Below, one piece after another: positions 12,451 through 13,562 of a stretch of 13,562 bases of DNA (its first letter is position 1; the number at the start of each line of letters is the position of its first letter). The notes under the pieces were generated by a model, which was given only the letters and a program-made list of their open reading frames with translations, made no database searches and was not told the DNA's origin. Source of the stretch: Baffinella frigidus (taxonomy: Eukaryota; Cryptophyceae; Cryptomonadales; Baffinellaceae); NCBI GenBank assembly GCA_026770585.1, contig MU647500.1, forward strand, positions 78,589 through 92,150, given 5' to 3'. A program made the translations under genes and the position numbers.

Positions 12451-12589
12451 CCACTTTGCAGCGACCGAAGATATTTCCCCCCGGATTATCGGGGGAAATT
12501 CCGGTTGGGATCCATAGCGATGGATAAGGTTCTAGTACAAATCGTTGAGATGGACTGCATCCGTGAAGACCTCGGTGGCTGCTAAGTGG
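12451..12589 (-). mobile_element. Family D element, minus copy
   Basis: Reverse complement of 11405-11545 with moderate divergence: the minus strand starts CCACTTAGCAGCCACCGAGG. The two copies face each other across about 0.9 kb holding tandem arrays and the 12264-12426 hairpin. No terminal amplification at this copy. Confidence 0.85.
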
Positions 12590-12618
12590 AGGGTGCACTC
12601 ACACTGTAGAGGTACGCA

Positions 12619-12758
12619 GGGAATAGGGTTTCGGGTTTCGGGTTTTGGGTTTTGAGTTTGGGGTGTAGGGTGTAGGGTGTAGGGTGTAGGGTGTAGGGTG
12701 TATGGTGTAGGGTTTCGGGTTTCGGGGGTTAAGTTTAGGGTTTCAGTTTTAGGGTTGG
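12619..12758 (+). repeat. Telomere-like G-strand array, block 5
   Basis: TTTCGGG units, then about six near-perfect TGTAGGG units (12661-12710, one with TGTATGG), then TTTCGGG and TTTAGGG units. Confidence 0.9.
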
Positions 12759-12783
12759 GACTGTCCGTCGGCAGGTGCCCTGA

Positions 12784-12926
12784 ACCCTAAAACCTACACC
12801 CTACACCCTAAACCCTACACCCTACACCCTACACCCCAAACCCTACACCCGACACCCTACACCCTACACCCTGCACCCTGCACCCTGCACCCTAAACCCC
12901 CGAACCCTAACCCCAAACCCCCAACC
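12784..12926 (-). repeat. Telomere-like C-strand array facing block 5
   Basis: CCCTAAA, CCCTACA and CCCTGCA units, the complement of the TTTAGGG/TGTAGGG types to the left. A spacer of about 25 bp (12759-12783, GACTGTCCGTCGGCAGGTGC and a few more bases) separates the two. The G-strand-then-C-strand order is that of two chromosome ends joined head to head. Confidence 0.9.
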
Positions 12927-12933
12927 CTGACCG

Positions 12934-13181
12934 GAACAGGCTCACCACGCAGCTACCCCTCAAGTGGCGAGTAGGCTCATACGCCCTACCGTAGGGTCCT
13001 AGGACATACGTCCTACCGTAGGGCCCTAAGACCTGCCTCGGACCTCTTGGCGGTCAATTTCGCTCAGGGTTCAGGGTTGAAGGGTTATGGTGTAGCGCAC
13101 CTCCCCCACCCTGCCCGTAGCCTGATACGCCCCCCCCAACACCGCTCCGCCGCCCCGTTGGGACCTCCTTAGGATCCTAGG
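12934..13181 (+). repeat. Tandem subtelomeric unit (~245 bp), copy 1
   Basis: GGAACAGGCTCACCACGC, then the family C segment (TCAAGTGGCGAGTAGGCTCA, CCCTACCGTAGGG, ACCTGCCTCGGACC), a short TTCAGGG stretch, then ACCTCCCCCACCCTGCCCG, TAGCCTGATACGCCCCC. The same order recurs at 13182-13420. This copy has an additional CATACGTCCTACCGTAGGG palindrome. Confidence 0.85.
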
Positions 13182-13292
13182 GAATAGGCCCACCACGCTG
13201 CTATCCCTCAAGTGGCGAGTAGGCTCATACACCCTACCGTAGGGCCCTAGGACCTGCCTCGGACCTAGGGTTCAGGGCTGAGGGTTGAGGGC

Positions 13293-13324
<32 letters not shown>

Positions 13325-13420
13325 GGTAGAGAGTAGCGTACCTCCCCCACCCTGCCCGTAGCCTGATACGCCCCCAACAGGGCCTCGATCAGCGTACCCT
13401 CCTGGATTGGAGTTTGGGGA
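13182..13420 (+). repeat. Tandem subtelomeric unit (~245 bp), copy 2
   Basis: GGAATAGGCCCACCACGC leads the same series as copy 1; offsets between matched landmarks are 241-248 bp. In place of the short TTCAGGG stretch it holds a (TTGAGGG)n/(CTGAGGG)n run at 13267-13328, so telomere-type units have expanded within the subtelomeric unit. Confidence 0.85.
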
Positions 13421-13562
13421 TTAGAGTTGGGGGGTTCGGGTTTGGTGTGTAGGGTGTATCGTTTGGGGTTTGGGGGTCAGGGTTTGGGGTTTGGGGTTTT
13501 GGGGGTTTGGGTTGTGAGGTTTGGGGTTTGGGGTTTGGGGTTTGGGGTTTGGGGTTTGGGGT
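13421..13562 (+). repeat. Telomere-like array ending in perfect TTTGGGG units
   Basis: Irregular TTTGGGG and TGTAGGG units, then six exact tandem TTTGGGG units at 13520-13561, running into the window edge. The G-strand points right, as expected if a chromosome end lay to the right. The array could also be interstitial. Confidence 0.85.

Overview
The window is non-coding, repeat-dominated eukaryotic DNA, most likely subtelomeric. The recurring short G-rich unit is TTTAGGG with TTGAGGG, TGTAGGG, TTCAGGG, TTTCGGG and TTTGGGG variants. That telomere type is known from plants, green algae, cryptophytes, dinoflagellates and some stramenopiles. The GC-rich islands, long C/G homopolymers and two GC3-rich coding-like exons fit a microalga or related protist, but I cannot name the organism. 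I see no tRNA, rRNA, CRISPR array, bacterial-style operon or intact gene.

Layout. 1-780: degenerate telomere-like arrays that switch strand twice. 806-1539: a fold-back element with ~160-bp inverted arms around two hairpin elements. 1606-1959: an exact 84-bp direct repeat on both sides of a ~180-bp MITE-like element. 1960-2990: a CAAATC-rich satellite with a ~267-bp period, then an inverted repeat and a doubtful coding remnant. 3090-3690: more telomere-like DNA. 3800-4131: a 145-bp tandem repeat carrying TTC microsatellites. 4500-5800: six inverted-repeat elements or hairpins in close succession. 5875-6214: a diverged copy of the 806-1539 arm. 6215-7080: GC-rich DNA with one plausible minus-strand exon encoding a signal peptide and a His-rich stretch. 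7083-8703: several copies of one ~90-bp repeat, two pairs inverted; one pair brackets a coding-like exon end. 8817-10617: palindromic CCTACNGTAGG-rich elements, a near-perfect 60-bp-arm hairpin and three copies of a TA-flanked fold-back MITE. 10690-12590: more hairpins and two opposite-facing copies of a ~140-bp element. 12619-13562: a telomere-like G-strand-to-C-strand junction, a ~245-bp tandem subtelomeric unit, and six perfect TTTGGGG units ending at the window edge.

Taken together, the window looks like a nesting ground for non-autonomous inverted-repeat elements. At least seven families can be defined from copies inside the window. No transposase or reverse transcriptase is visible, so whatever mobilised them would have to be encoded elsewhere. 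Only two stretches (6367-6600 minus, 7231-7350 plus) look like host coding sequence, and both seem to be single exons or fragments. Family boundaries and identities come from reading by eye, not from alignment software.
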